From: Mucilaginibacter gossypiicola | GTDB taxonomy: Bacteria > Bacteroidota > Bacteroidia > Sphingobacteriales > Sphingobacteriaceae | Direction of reading: 5' to 3' | Length of the DNA: 64,000 bases | Assembly (NCBI RefSeq): GCF_900110105.1 | Contig: NZ_FOCL01000015.1 | Span: 62,001-126,000, forward strand | Shown here: positions 27,946 to 36,206 of the stretch, in pieces | Layout: every line of letters begins with the position of its first letter | How positions within the stretch are numbered: position 1 is the stretch's first letter | Program-made: the position numbers and the translations under genes | The notes under the pieces: model-generated | What the model was told of the DNA's origin: nothing | The model's database searches: none | The model's input: only the letters and a program-made list of their open reading frames with translations

Positions 27946-28176
27946 AATTAACTATTAACTGATCTTATAAAGAACTAAATACTCAAATCTGGGGGTTAGG
28001 ATTTTTAGGTTTTCTTTCTCGTTTTATTTCCTAACTATTCATAAGACGCTTACACGTACTTATTAGTTACAAAAAAACTAATAATTGGTTTTGGTTTTCG
28101 TTAAAGATATGTTAAATTATTTATTCAGTGCACATTAGGTTTACACGAAATATAAGTACCTAACGGATAAAAAACA
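27946..28176. other. Non-coding A+T-rich stretch
   Basis: About 230 nt between nnr and the terminator of the anti-sigma gene. It is A+T rich and has no open frame, tRNA-like fold or repeat that could be supported. Confidence 0.5.
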
Positions 28177-28227
28177 AAAAGCTTACATCGTTTTCGGAAT
28201 AAATCTGAAAAAAATGTAAGCTTTTTT
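28177..28227. terminator. Bidirectional terminator for the sigma/anti-sigma operon
   Basis: A 13-bp perfect stem (AAAAAGCTTACAT 28177-28189 with ATGTAAGCTTTTT 28215-28227). The loop can pair further through TTTTCGGA / TCTGAAAA. A runs on the left and T runs on the right allow termination in both directions. It lies 36 nt past the anti-sigma stop. Confidence 0.85.
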
Positions 28228-28262
28228 ATTTTTAGGCACTTTTCGGCGCCTTTTTAATCGCT

Positions 28263-29090
28263 TTAGTATTTGCCGAGCACCATCATTTCTGATAATGTTG
28301 GGCTCGCACTGCCGCCTCTTGGTTCCAGTGTTACTGCAAAGGCGTCGGCAGAGGCTATTGCTTTCATGTTCTTAAATCCACTTGAATCTACTGTCGAATC
28401 AAATACACCCAGGTCAACCGGTTTGCCGCCTACCAATGCCCAAAGCTGGTATTGATGGGTTTTATCATTTGCAGGGAGTTTAAGGCTTCCCATGTCAATA
28501 ACCACTTTTTGTTTAGATGGGCTAAAGGCCACAGTCATTATTGATTCAGGCGATTTAGCAGTACCTTTCAGGTGGATCAGTTTGTATGAAGTATCCCTTA
28601 ACAGGTTCAGCTCATTATCCTTTGCGCTAACTGTAGTGCTGAAATGCTGGTTTTGAACCTGCATGGCATTTAGCTGCGTGTTTGTATCGTTAAGACGGTT
28701 ATAAAGATTATACAACGCCACGGCGCTTGCTATTAATAAAGCAAGACAGGCTGCAAATGCATATTTATAAAAATTGGTTTCTTTTCCCGGCTGCATAACA
28801 ACAACGTTTTCACGTTCTACGTGCGTTTGTGTAGGAAAGTTATTGTCGTCGCCAAAGTTGGTAAGTAAGCTGCCTAATATACGGTTACGTAATTGTTCAG
28901 ATGGTTCAATGGCATTTTCTTCAGCATACAGTTCTATTGAGCGCTCAATTTCATCCAGCTCAGCCTTAATAGCCGGATGCTTTGAAGCCATCTCTTCAAC
29001 CTGTAACTTTTCGGCTGAGGTTACATCCCCCAAAACGTAAAGTTCCAGTATCCCTGATTCTATATATGCTTTTAAATCTTCCACTTTCAA
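28263..29090 (-). CDS. Anti-sigma factor, RskA-like
   Basis: A 275-residue single-pass membrane protein. Residues 1-100 form a cytoplasmic anti-sigma domain (LKAYIESGILELYVLGDVTS, typical of the group), one membrane helix is at about 107-128 (YAFAACLALLIASAVALYNL), a short coiled-coil stretch follows, and the C-terminal RskA domain (about 170-275; HQYQLWALVGGKPVDLGVF) is periplasmic. The start is TTG at 29090, overlapping the sigma stop as TTGA, which suggests translational coupling at a 1:1 ratio. It should bind and inhibit the ECF sigma factor encoded just upstream. Confidence 0.88.
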   Translation of the reverse strand: MKVEDLKAYIESGILELYVLGDVTSAEKLQVEEMASKHPAIKAELDEIERSIELYAEENAIEPSEQLRNRILGSLLTNFGDDNNFPTQTHVERENVVVMQPGKETNFYKYAFAACLALLIASAVALYNLYNRLNDTNTQLNAMQVQNQHFSTTVSAKDNELNLLRDTSYKLIHLKGTAKSPESIMTVAFSPSKQKVVIDMGSLKLPANDKTHQYQLWALVGGKPVDLGVFDSTVDSSGFKNMKAIASADAFAVTLEPRGGSASPTLSEMMVLGKY

Positions 29091-29638
29091 TTAAAATGTT
29101 TTCTGAGTTCCTGGATAGCCATCCGTAACCTGGTTTTAATGGTGCCCAACGGAATGCCCAATTCTTCGGCAGCTTCCACGTGGGTATAACCTTTAAAATA
29201 TACCAGATCAATAATCAGCTTTTGTTCAGGTTTTAGTGTTTGCACTAAATCCTTAACTCCCGTTAATTCAGGCTTGTAAACTGTATTTCTTTGCTCGTCA
29301 ATGAAAGTTACGTTATTTTCAATCTCCTGGTTTTTGTTTTGATTTTTAAAATCTTTTGATCTGATCTTATCTATCGCAAGGTTGCGTGCGATATTAACCA
29401 TCCAGGTAAATAAACGGCCTTTTTCAGTACTGTAGCTTGAAAAGGAATGCCAGATTTTTACAAAAGTTTCCTGTAAAACATCTTCGGCAATAGCGGTGTC
29501 ATTTATAATGCGTGATATTACCCCGAATAACGAGGCAGAATACATATCATATAAAGCTTCAACGGCAATTTTTTCCCGGTGCTGCAGGGATAGCACCAGT
29601 TCTTCTTCCGACAGCGATATTTTTCGTTTTTTACTCAA
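29087..29638 (-). CDS. ECF RNA polymerase sigma factor
   Basis: A 183-residue sigma-70 family protein with region 2 (ALYDMYSASLFGVISRI, AEDVLQETFVKIWHSFSSY, LFTWMVNIARNLAIDKIR) and region 4 (QKLIIDLVYFKGYTHVEAA, EELGIPLGTIKTRLRMAIQELR). The length and order are those of SigK-like ECF factors. The first codon appears to be TTG at 29638; no ATG lies in frame before region 2. Paired with a membrane anti-sigma factor, so it should respond to an envelope signal. Its target promoter was not identified. Confidence 0.9.
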   Translation of the reverse strand: MSKKRKISLSEEELVLSLQHREKIAVEALYDMYSASLFGVISRIINDTAIAEDVLQETFVKIWHSFSSYSTEKGRLFTWMVNIARNLAIDKIRSKDFKNQNKNQEIENNVTFIDEQRNTVYKPELTGVKDLVQTLKPEQKLIIDLVYFKGYTHVEAAEELGIPLGTIKTRLRMAIQELRKHFN

Positions 29639-29662
29639 CGTAGTGAAGATATAAAGGAATTA

Positions 29663-30544
29663 TCACATTTCAAACAGATGTTTTTCTGCATGATAGGATG
29701 AGCGAACCAACGGGCCGCTTTCCACATATCTAAAACCTTTATCAAGTCCAAATTGTTTGTAACGGGCAAACTGATCGGGGTGGATCCAGTCTATCACCGG
29801 GTGGTGGTTGCGTGTAGGTTGTAAGTATTGCCCTAACGTAAGGATATGTACGCCGGCCGCAAGCAAATCATCCATCGCTTCCAGTACGTCGTCTTCAGTT
29901 TCACCCAAACCCAGCATGATGCCCGATTTTGTACGTAAGCCCGCTTCTGAAATGTGCTTCAGGGCTTCAAGGCTGCGGTCGTATTTTGCCTGTATCCGCA
30001 CCTCTTTGGTAAGGCGCCTTACAGTTTCCAGGTTGTGTGATACTACCTCGGGCCTGGTTTCCAAAACACGGGCAAGGTTGTCCCAATTGCCTTTGAAATC
30101 AGGCAGCAGGGTTTCTAAAGTAGTATCAGGGCTTTGACGGCGGATAGCATTGATGGTCTCGGCCCAAATGATAGAACCTCCATCTTTTAAATCGTCGCGG
30201 TCGACCGAGGTAATAACACAATGTTTTACCTGCATTAATTGTACCGAGGTTGCTACGCGGTTTGGCTCATCAACATCAACAGCTAAAGGCCTGCCCGTTG
30301 CAACAGCACAAAACGAACACGAACGGGTACAAATGTTACCAAGGATCATGAAAGTAGCTGTACCGGCTCCCCAGCACTCGCCCATATTGGGGCAATTACC
30401 ACTTTCGCATATAGTGTGCAGCTTATGGGTATCAACCAGGCTGCGAACATGAGCATATTCTTTTCCTGTAGGAAGTTTAACCCTAAGCCAATCGGGCTTG
30501 CGTACGGGCTGACTAACAGCAGGAACTACCGGCAATTCTATCAT
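29663..30544 (-). CDS. lipA: Lipoyl synthase LipA
   Basis: A 293-residue radical SAM enzyme that inserts two sulfurs into protein-bound octanoyl groups. The auxiliary cluster motif [12 protein letters not shown] (about residue 49) and the radical SAM motif CTRSCSFC (about 72) are both intact. The conserved C-terminal SSYHAE segment is present ([17 protein letters not shown]). The ATG at 30544 gives the usual length. The sigma gene follows 25 nt downstream on the same strand and may share a transcript. Confidence 0.96.
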   Translation of the reverse strand: MIELPVVPAVSQPVRKPDWLRVKLPTGKEYAHVRSLVDTHKLHTICESGNCPNMGECWGAGTATFMILGNICTRSCSFCAVATGRPLAVDVDEPNRVATSVQLMQVKHCVITSVDRDDLKDGGSIIWAETINAIRRQSPDTTLETLLPDFKGNWDNLARVLETRPEVVSHNLETVRRLTKEVRIQAKYDRSLEALKHISEAGLRTKSGIMLGLGETEDDVLEAMDDLLAAGVHILTLGQYLQPTRNHHPVIDWIHPDQFARYKQFGLDKGFRYVESGPLVRSSYHAEKHLFEM

Positions 30545-30581
30545 AATGCAAATGTAGTTAAATATTTAGTTGATGGGGAAT

Positions 30582-30687
30582 GGTTCATAGTTCATAGTAG
30601 CAGCAAATGACTGCAAAATGATCATTTGCTGTAACGTGCTAACACTAATACTTTATGAACCCATGAACCATGAATTATGATCCATGA
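30582..30687. repeat. Short-word palindromic element, GTTCAT word
   Basis: The left side GGTTCATAGTTCATAG (30582-30597) meets the right side TATGAACCCATGAACCATG (30654-30672) and further GAAC-containing words to 30687, in inverted orientation. An inner hairpin AGCAAATGA / TCATTTGCT stands between. It fills the gap between ytxJ and lipA. Confidence 0.65.
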
Positions 30688-30693
30688 ACAAAA

Positions 30694-31023
30694 TTAATTT
30701 AATACTTCTAACGTTTCATCAACAGAGATGCCACTGTGCGATTGGTCAAGGATGCATTCGCCATCTTTTATCAGTAGCAGCTGAGGCGATTCATGGTGTA
30801 CCTGGAATAGTTGTGCCACCTGGTTTGACAGGTCGCGATATTTGATCAGGTCTAAAAAGTAAAGAGGCATATTTTCGGGAAGATTATCCCAGTCAAGCTC
30901 AAAACGCCTTTTGGCCATCATGCTGATGGAGCAGCGCGTACTATGTTTAAATATAAGGCTATAGCCTTCTTGTTGTTTGATCGCCATTAGCTGATCGGCC
31001 GTCTCCAACGAAATCCAGTTCAT
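30694..31023 (-). CDS. ytxJ: Bacillithiol system redox protein YtxJ
   Basis: A 109-residue thioredoxin-fold protein. The active segment reads FKHSTRCSISMMAKRRF, with a single Cys at about residue 31, as in the YtxJ monothiol family linked to bacillithiol. LIKYRDLSNQVAQLFQVHHESPQLLLIKDGE gives the rest of the fold, with the cis-Pro expected in ESPQ. It presumably removes bacillithiol from mixed disulfides in the cytoplasm. No bacillithiol synthesis gene is in the window. Confidence 0.9.
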   Translation of the reverse strand: MNWISLETADQLMAIKQQEGYSLIFKHSTRCSISMMAKRRFELDWDNLPENMPLYFLDLIKYRDLSNQVAQLFQVHHESPQLLLIKDGECILDQSHSGISVDETLEVLN

Positions 31024-31110
31024 ATTATTAATAGTTAAAATGCTATAACGTAATTATAACACAAAAACTGTGTAGTGTGTTTAAGCAGGTTTAAAAATGA
31101 CAATTATCTG

Positions 31111-31221
31111 TTAACGACCTGTTTTAGGATATGAACCGTAAGCCGGGCATAATTTATTTGAGCAGGATGATACTGTTGCAACTGCTGCGGCTATAAGTGC
31201 TATATAAACTAATTTTTTCAT
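31111..31221 (-). CDS. Very small lipoprotein (36 residues)
   Basis: The minus-strand frame ATG 31221 to TAA 31111 encodes a clean lipoprotein: MKKLVYIALIAAAVATVSSC with the lipid-carrying Cys at residue 20, then SNKLCPAYGSYPKTGR. The mature peptide would be only 17 residues, with one further Cys in LCPAYG. Small lipoproteins with a CPAY or CPTY segment occur in Bacteroidota, from memory; the function is unknown. It sits 87 nt upstream of ytxJ on the same strand and may share its transcript. Confidence 0.75.
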   Translation of the reverse strand: MKKLVYIALIAAAVATVSSCSNKLCPAYGSYPKTGR

Positions 31222-31251
31222 ATTGAGCTAAATTAACTGCTTTAACGGGTT

Positions 31252-31746
31252 TTAACTGTTTAATGTTTCAGCAAGGGCGGCCATTTTGATTGCGGTGATA
31301 GCTGCCTCATCGCCTTTGTTGCCATGTTTGCCGCCGGCCCTGTCAATAGCCTGTTGCTGATTATCAGTAGTTAATACGCCAAATATAACAGGTTTTGAAT
31401 ACTTTATAGCAACATTGCTTACGCCGTTTGCCACTGCATCACAAATAAAATCAAAATGCCTTGTTTCGCCCTGAATTACACAGCCCAGACAAATAACCGC
31501 ATCAAGACCACCTTTTTTAAACAATAGTTCGGCACCAGATGTAAGTTCAAAGCTGCCGGGCACCTGGTATGAAAAAATGTTTTCGGCCAGTGCACCATTA
31601 CTTACCAGGCTTTGATATGCGCCCTGGTAAAGAGCATTGGTAATTTCGGCATTCCATTCGGCTACAACTATGCCAAAACGGTATGGTGCTGCTGATGGTA
31701 TTTCGGTATTCGAAAAGTCGGAAAGGTTTTTAAGATGGGTAGCCAT
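31252..31746 (-). CDS. ribH: 6,7-dimethyl-8-ribityllumazine synthase
   Basis: A 164-residue enzyme of riboflavin synthesis, joining a ribityl-pyrimidine and a four-carbon phosphate. Recognisable segments are FGIVVAEWNAEITNALYQGA, VPGSFELTSGAELL, and CLGCVIQGETRHFDFICDAV, which contains the catalytic His, then KPVIFGVLTTDNQQQA. The length fits the icosahedral lumazine synthase family. Transcription probably comes from the TPR gene upstream or from within the repeat-filled gap. Confidence 0.96.
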   Translation of the reverse strand: MATHLKNLSDFSNTEIPSAAPYRFGIVVAEWNAEITNALYQGAYQSLVSNGALAENIFSYQVPGSFELTSGAELLFKKGGLDAVICLGCVIQGETRHFDFICDAVANGVSNVAIKYSKPVIFGVLTTDNQQQAIDRAGGKHGNKGDEAAITAIKMAALAETLNS

Positions 31747-31749
31747 TTT

Positions 31750-31924
31750 GATTTCGGATTTGGGAATTTCGATTTCGGATATTTTTTATTTCGAATTTCG
31801 GATTTAGCTTATGGCACATATGTAAATAAAAGGCCATAAATAAAAAATGTTCGATCTCTGAATTATGTAAGTTGTAATATCACTACTTCATAAATCCGAA
31901 ATCGAACATCCGAAATCCGATATT
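31750..31924. repeat. Short-word palindromic element, ATTTCGGA word
   Basis: Several copies of ATTTCGGAT/ATTTCGAATT lie at the left (31750-31806) and their inverses, ATCCGAAAT, at the right (31891-31924). ATTTCGGATTTA at 31795-31806 pairs perfectly with 31891-31902. It fills almost the whole 182-nt gap between the TPR gene and ribH, ending 4 nt from the ribH start codon. Confidence 0.75.
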
Positions 31925-31928
31925 AAAA

Positions 31929-32606
31929 TTATTGTTTTGCTTCGGCGCGGGCTATATATTCGTCGATATTTTGAGCCTCTGCGCTTTCAGGATATTCAGT
32001 TTTTATTCTCTTGTATGCTTCAGCCGCATCTTTGTTGTTTTTCTGAGCTTCGTAAGTTAAACCCAACTTTTTAAGGTAAAGCGGAGATAAAAATTTATTT
32101 TTTGCTTTATCAGCAGCTTTGCTGAAATAAGTTTCTGCTTTTTCGTAATCTTTCAGTTCAACATAAGCGTCGCCGGTGCTGCCAAAGGCTTCGGCTGCTA
32201 ACATGTTGTCGTCACCGCGGTAGTTGGTAAGGTTATCAATAGCTTTACGGTAATCACCTTTGTTTAAATAAGCTGTACCTAAATAAAAATAAGCAAGGTT
32301 AGCAGCTTTGGTATTGCTGTAGTCGCTGATGATCTTTTCAAAACCAGGGAAACCGGCATCACCTTTAATAGCTTTATCCCAGTTTTTTTGTTGCCAAAAA
32401 TCCTGCGCTTTATACATTTGGTTAGCAGCAGTTACTTCACGCGGACCTAAGTATAATTTAATGTAAATGAAATAAATAGCAATAAGGGCAATAATAGCCC
32501 CTACAATAAACAGTAAGCTTTTTTGGTTCTCGCGTACAAATTTGCCACTCTGACCAAAATTGTTTTCTGGTGCTGCAATTTTGGTGTTCGCCTGGGTTTT
32601 TGACAT
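31929..32606 (-). CDS. Membrane-anchored tetratricopeptide repeat protein
   Basis: A 225-residue protein with one membrane helix at about residues 31-51 (LLFIVGAIIALIAIYFIYIK) and at least three TPR units (AANLAYFYLGTAYLNKGDY, AAEAFGSTGDAYVELKDYEKAETY, PLYLKKLGLTYEAQKNNKDA). The N-terminus is cytoplasmic by charge and the TPR part is probably periplasmic, resembling YfgM-type adaptors. It may assist envelope protein complexes; no partner is indicated. A minus-strand TATTTTTG at 32636-32629, 22 nt before the start, could be its -7 box. Confidence 0.82.
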   Translation of the reverse strand: MSKTQANTKIAAPENNFGQSGKFVRENQKSLLFIVGAIIALIAIYFIYIKLYLGPREVTAANQMYKAQDFWQQKNWDKAIKGDAGFPGFEKIISDYSNTKAANLAYFYLGTAYLNKGDYRKAIDNLTNYRGDDNMLAAEAFGSTGDAYVELKDYEKAETYFSKAADKAKNKFLSPLYLKKLGLTYEAQKNNKDAAEAYKRIKTEYPESAEAQNIDEYIARAEAKQ

Positions 32607-32693
32607 TGTTGTTCTAAAATTAAGTTTGCAAAAATACGGTTTTCAAATTTACTGGCAATACCTTTTGTATTAAATCTTTAAAGAGGTTCATCG

Positions 32694-32819
32694 GTTCACT
32701 GGTTCATTAGTTCATTAGTGCTTTTATGTCGGATATCAAGCCTTCTTAAAGTCAAAAATACGGCAATGGGTTTGATAAAGTTGCCGCTAACCTACTAATG
32801 AACTAATGAACCAGTGAAC
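32694..32819. repeat. Short-word palindromic element, GTTCATTA word, 26-bp perfect arms
   Basis: Arms 32694-32719 and 32794-32819 are perfect inverted copies of 26 nt, built from the words GTTCACTG, GTTCATTA and GTTCATTA. The 74-nt centre is unrelated. The right arm ends 18 nt before the recF -7 element, so it lies in the recF/TPR divergent promoter region. Confidence 0.85.
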
Positions 32820-32837
32820 AAATGAACGGAAAAACCG

Positions 32838-32845
32838 TAAATTTG
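32838..32845 (+). promoter_or_regulatory. -7 promoter element directly before recF
   Basis: TAAATTTG matches TAnnTTTG and ends 7 nt before the recF ATG, predicting an mRNA with almost no leader. No TTTG -33 box is seen; the repeat arm occupies that area. Confidence 0.55.
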
Positions 32846-32852
32846 CCATCCC

Positions 32853-33953
32853 ATGCACCTTCAGCAACTGTCAATTATTAACTTTAAAAATTACGATGAG
32901 GCCGAACTGGTTTTCAGCGAGGGGGTTAATGCTTTTACGGGTAATAACGGTGCAGGTAAAACTAATTTACTCGATGCCATTCATTACCTGTCGTTATGCA
33001 AAAGCTATTTTAACCCGATAGATAGCCAGCAGATTAAGCAGGATGCAGATTTTTTTATCATTACCGGGGTTTTTAACAAAAATGACCAGTCTGAGGCAGT
33101 TGCCTGTTCGGTAAAACGTAATCAGAAAAAACAGTTTAAACGCAATAAAAAGGATTATCCGCGCCTGGCCGATCATATCGGGCTGTTGCCGCTGGTTATG
33201 ATATCACCGAACGATACCAGCATCATAACGGAGGGGAGTGAAGAGCGACGCAAGTTTATTGATAATGTGATATCGCAAACAGATAACCATTACTTAGATG
33301 AGCTGATTGTTTATAATAAGATACTGACTAACCGTAATGCGCTTTTAAAGCAGGTTGCTGACTCGGGCCGTTATGATGTGGGCCTGTTTGAAGTGATTAA
33401 TGAGCAACTGATAGATTCAGGTATGCGTATTTTTGAAAGGCGACGTGCTTTTATGGAGACTTTTGTGCCCGTATTTAACAGGCATTATGATTTTTTAAGT
33501 GATAACGCCGAACGTGTTGAACTGGTATACGAATCGCAATTGCTTAATGATGATTTTGATCACTTATTAAAGAAAAGCATTGACAGGGATAAGGCCTTGC
33601 AACGTACTACTGCCGGTATTCATAAAGACGATCTGCAATTCAACATACACGGCATGGCTATGAAGAAATTTGGATCGCAGGGACAGCAAAAATCGTTTTT
33701 GATTGCACTCAAGCTTGCCCAGTATACTTTCCTGTATCAGCAAAAAGGGTTTAAGCCCTTACTTTTACTTGATGATATTTTTGATAAGCTTGATGACGGG
33801 CGGGTTACCAAGTTAATGCAAATGGTATCTAACAATGATTTTGGACAGGTTTTTATAACCGATACCGGGGTTGAGCGTGTTGAAAATGTTTTTAATAAAA
33901 TAGGAGTACCGGTTAAACTATTTAAAGTAAAGGGAGGAACGATTGATGCGTAA
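32853..33953 (+). CDS. recF: DNA replication and repair protein RecF
   Basis: A 366-residue SMC-like ATPase acting in RecFOR loading of RecA at gaps. Walker A is GNNGAGKTNLLDAI (about residue 30), the signature region is FGSQGQQKSFLIALKLAQ, and Walker B is PLLLLDDIFDKLDDGR (about 304). The N-terminus LQQLSIINFKNYDEAEL is typical. The 3' end overlaps the dciA start by 8 nt, so the two are coupled. Confidence 0.96.
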   Translation: MHLQQLSIINFKNYDEAELVFSEGVNAFTGNNGAGKTNLLDAIHYLSLCKSYFNPIDSQQIKQDADFFIITGVFNKNDQSEAVACSVKRNQKKQFKRNKKDYPRLADHIGLLPLVMISPNDTSIITEGSEERRKFIDNVISQTDNHYLDELIVYNKILTNRNALLKQVADSGRYDVGLFEVINEQLIDSGMRIFERRRAFMETFVPVFNRHYDFLSDNAERVELVYESQLLNDDFDHLLKKSIDRDKALQRTTAGIHKDDLQFNIHGMAMKKFGSQGQQKSFLIALKLAQYTFLYQQKGFKPLLLLDDIFDKLDDGRVTKLMQMVSNNDFGQVFITDTGVERVENVFNKIGVPVKLFKVKGGTIDA

Positions 33954-34236
33954 AACCAACGACAAAACACTTAAGGAAGCTATTGAGCAAATGCTTAATG
34001 TATATAAGATCAAACGGCGTTTTGACGAAACCGGTGTGGTTACAGCATGGCCAGGCCTGGTTGGTAAATCGGTAGCTAACCGTACTAAAGAGTTATTTGT
34101 ACGCGATAAGAAATTATTTCTGCGGATAGAATCATCAGTAATAAAAAATGAACTGATGCTGATGCGTAACCAGATAATTGAAAAGATAAATAACGAAGCT
34201 AAAAGTATTATTGTCGAAGAGATTATCTTCCTCTAA
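33946..34236 (+). CDS. dciA: DciA-like DUF721 protein
   Basis: A 96-residue protein of the DUF721/DciA family, proposed loader of replicative helicase DnaB in bacteria without DnaC. The core TGVVTAWPGLVGKSVANRTK and the LFLRIESSVIKNELMLMRNQI segment are characteristic. The start ATG at 33946 overlaps the recF stop and is preceded by GGGAGGA (33931-33937), a strong Shine-Dalgarno sequence that is unusual in Bacteroidota and may secure reinitiation within the operon. Confidence 0.85.
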   Translation: MRKTNDKTLKEAIEQMLNVYKIKRRFDETGVVTAWPGLVGKSVANRTKELFVRDKKLFLRIESSVIKNELMLMRNQIIEKINNEAKSIIVEEIIFL

Positions 34237-34420
34237 GCATGCGCAAGCCGTGCTGTTTCAATTTAAGATCGTCGGTAAGCTTTGAATAGGCAAGAATGAA
34301 CAAGCCGGGAATAGTGAAGGCAAGCTGGGCTTCAGGGTGTGTTCTGTAAAGCATTATAGAGCCAATAACCAATAATACCAGTATTAGTACGTAAAATATG
34401 TATTTGAATAGTGGTTTCAT
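34223..34420 (-). CDS. Small membrane protein
   Basis: 65 residues from the ATG at 34420. Two hydrophobic segments (IFYVLILVLLVIGSIMLY and LAFTIPGLFILAYSKL) form a likely hairpin in the inner membrane, and a basic tail (KLKQHGLRMLRGR) follows. A frame back to 34498 exists but lacks a good start. The 3' end overlaps the dciA end by 14 nt tail to tail. No family recognised. Confidence 0.6.
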   Translation of the reverse strand: MKPLFKYIFYVLILVLLVIGSIMLYRTHPEAQLAFTIPGLFILAYSKLTDDLKLKQHGLRMLRGR

Positions 34421-34569
34421 GGTGTTCTGGGTTATCGGTTTTTCTAAATATGCAATACAGTTCAGGTGCGGATGTAAAGTTAAAAAAAATGTAACCATAC
34501 TTGCAAGAAAAACGTAAACATTTCGGGTGCAACCCGCTGATTGCCTGATTGCGCCCGAAATAAGGCTAA

Positions 34570-34989
34570 TTAAAACCTTTCAAAAGCCGAGAAAAAGAAG
34601 TTTCCTTCGATGTCTGCATTTTCGTCAGAATCTGAACCATGAACAGCATTTTCGCCAATTGACCTTGCATAAAGGTTACGGATAGTACCTTCAGCAGCAT
34701 CAGCCGGGTTAGTAGCGCCAATCAAAGTACGGAACTCGGTAATAGCATTGTCTTTTTCAAGGATAGCTGCTACGATAGGACCTGATGACATAAACTCAAC
34801 AAGACCGGCATAAAAAGGACGCTCTTTGTGTACTTCGTAAAACTGTCCGGCTTTTTCTGCAGATAGTTTAGTGTATTTAAGAGCTACGATTTTGAAGCCG
34901 TTTTTGGTTATAATGTCTAAAATAGCACCGATATGGCCGTCAGCAACAGCATCAGGCTTGATCATAGTAAATGTTCTGTTAGTTTTCAT
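34570..34989 (-). CDS. ndk: Nucleoside diphosphate kinase
   Basis: A 139-residue enzyme that balances nucleoside triphosphates by a phosphohistidine ping-pong mechanism. The active-site His lies in [15 protein letters not shown] (about residue 116). The N-terminus [20 protein letters not shown] is the standard NDK start. Length normal. Single gene with its own upstream region. Confidence 0.97.
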   Translation of the reverse strand: MKTNRTFTMIKPDAVADGHIGAILDIITKNGFKIVALKYTKLSAEKAGQFYEVHKERPFYAGLVEFMSSGPIVAAILEKDNAITEFRTLIGATNPADAAEGTIRNLYARSIGENAVHGSDSDENADIEGNFFFSAFERF

Positions 34990-35084
34990 TGAAATAATTG
35001 TTTCTTTTTTGGGTTATTAATAAACTAATTGCCTTTGTTGGGTTAGTTTTAATCCGCACTTGTGCAGATATTTAAAATTTGCGG

Positions 35085-35092
35085 CAAAAATA
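35085..35092 (-). promoter_or_regulatory. -7 promoter element for ndk
   Basis: Minus-strand TATTTTTG matches TAnnTTTG, about 95 nt before the ndk start. No clear -33 TTTG. Confidence 0.35.
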
Positions 35093-35138
35093 GGCTTTTG
35101 TAACTGTATCATAAAGCTTTTTGAATTAAATTAGATGG

Positions 35139-35167
35139 TTTGTATTTCATTTATTTATTTAGCTTTG
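35139..35167 (+). promoter_or_regulatory. Two-box Bacteroidota promoter for nrnA
   Basis: TTTG (35139-35142), 17 nt, TAGCTTTG (35160-35167), then 21 nt to the ATG at 35189. Both boxes and a near-normal spacing make this one of the best promoter matches in the window. Confidence 0.65.
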
Positions 35168-35188
35168 CAACTCTTTTTTTAAGAATTG

Positions 35189-36199
35189 ATGTTAGATTTA
35201 GCTTCGCTTACTGACCTTTTAACGAAACCTCAAAAAATAGTGATCACTACCCATCATAAACCTGATGGTGATGCTATGGGTTCGTCATTGGGCTTATATA
35301 ATTATTTAATACAGCAGGGCCATCATGCCAGGGTTATTGCCCCTACAGATTATCCTGACTTTTTAAGCTGGCTGCCCGGTAATGAGAATGTTATTATTTA
35401 TACTGAGCACCGCGAAGAAGCTGCCGCGCTGATAGCCGACGCCAATCTTATATTTTGCCTTGACTTTAATGCCTTGAGCCGTATCAATGATATGGGCGAG
35501 CTGGTAGGCGAAAGCAGTGCCTACAAAATCATGATCGATCATCACCTGGAGCCTGCCGATTTTGACGATTACAGGCACTGGGATATCAACGCCTGCGCAA
35601 CAGCGCAACTGGTATATGATTTTATTGTTAATGAACTTCACCATAAAGAGCTTGTAAACAAGGATGTGGCAACCTGTCTATATACAGGTATCATGACCGA
35701 CTCCGCTTCATTCAGACTTCCTAATACAACTTCTGGAGTACATCGCATAGTAGCTGATCTGATTGATGCAGGTGCGGTGAACTGGCGTATCCATGAATTA
35801 GTATATAATAGTGCGTCTGAAAACAGGCTTCGCTTTTTGGGCCATTGCCTGGCTAATTGCCTGGAAGTACTGCCCGAATTTAATACTGCTATTATTGCGG
35901 TTAGCAAACAAGATCTGGAACGGTTTGACGTTGAAACCGGCGATACAGAAGGTGTAGTGAATTATGCTTTATCAATGGCAAGCATTCGTTTGGCCGCCTT
36001 TATAGTTGAACGCAGCGATAGGGTAAAACTTTCGTTACGGTCAAAAGGAGAGTTTCCGGCCAATGAGATTTGCAAAAGATACTTTAATGGAGGAGGTCAC
36101 CGTAATGCTGCCGGGGGCCATTCTGAACATAGCCTCGAAGAGGTTATAACTCAATTTAAACAAATTTTACCCGAATATAAAAAGCTATTAATACAGTAA
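35189..36199 (+). CDS. nrnA: DHH/DHHA1 phosphoesterase NrnA (oligoribonuclease / pAp phosphatase)
   Basis: A 336-residue bifunctional enzyme degrading short RNA oligonucleotides and pAp. Metal-binding motifs are THHKPDGDAMGSS (about residue 22), FCLDFNALSR (about 90), MIDHHLEP (about 117) and TGIMTDSASFR (about 167). The DHHA1 nucleic-acid motif FNGGGHRNAAGG is near the C-terminus. An upstream TTG at 35186 is in frame, but the ATG is preferred. The FKBP genes follow closely. Confidence 0.93.
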   Translation: MLDLASLTDLLTKPQKIVITTHHKPDGDAMGSSLGLYNYLIQQGHHARVIAPTDYPDFLSWLPGNENVIIYTEHREEAAALIADANLIFCLDFNALSRINDMGELVGESSAYKIMIDHHLEPADFDDYRHWDINACATAQLVYDFIVNELHHKELVNKDVATCLYTGIMTDSASFRLPNTTSGVHRIVADLIDAGAVNWRIHELVYNSASENRLRFLGHCLANCLEVLPEFNTAIIAVSKQDLERFDVETGDTEGVVNYALSMASIRLAAFIVERSDRVKLSLRSKGEFPANEICKRYFNGGGHRNAAGGHSEHSLEEVITQFKQILPEYKKLLIQ

Positions 36200-36206
36200 A
36201 AAAGTA

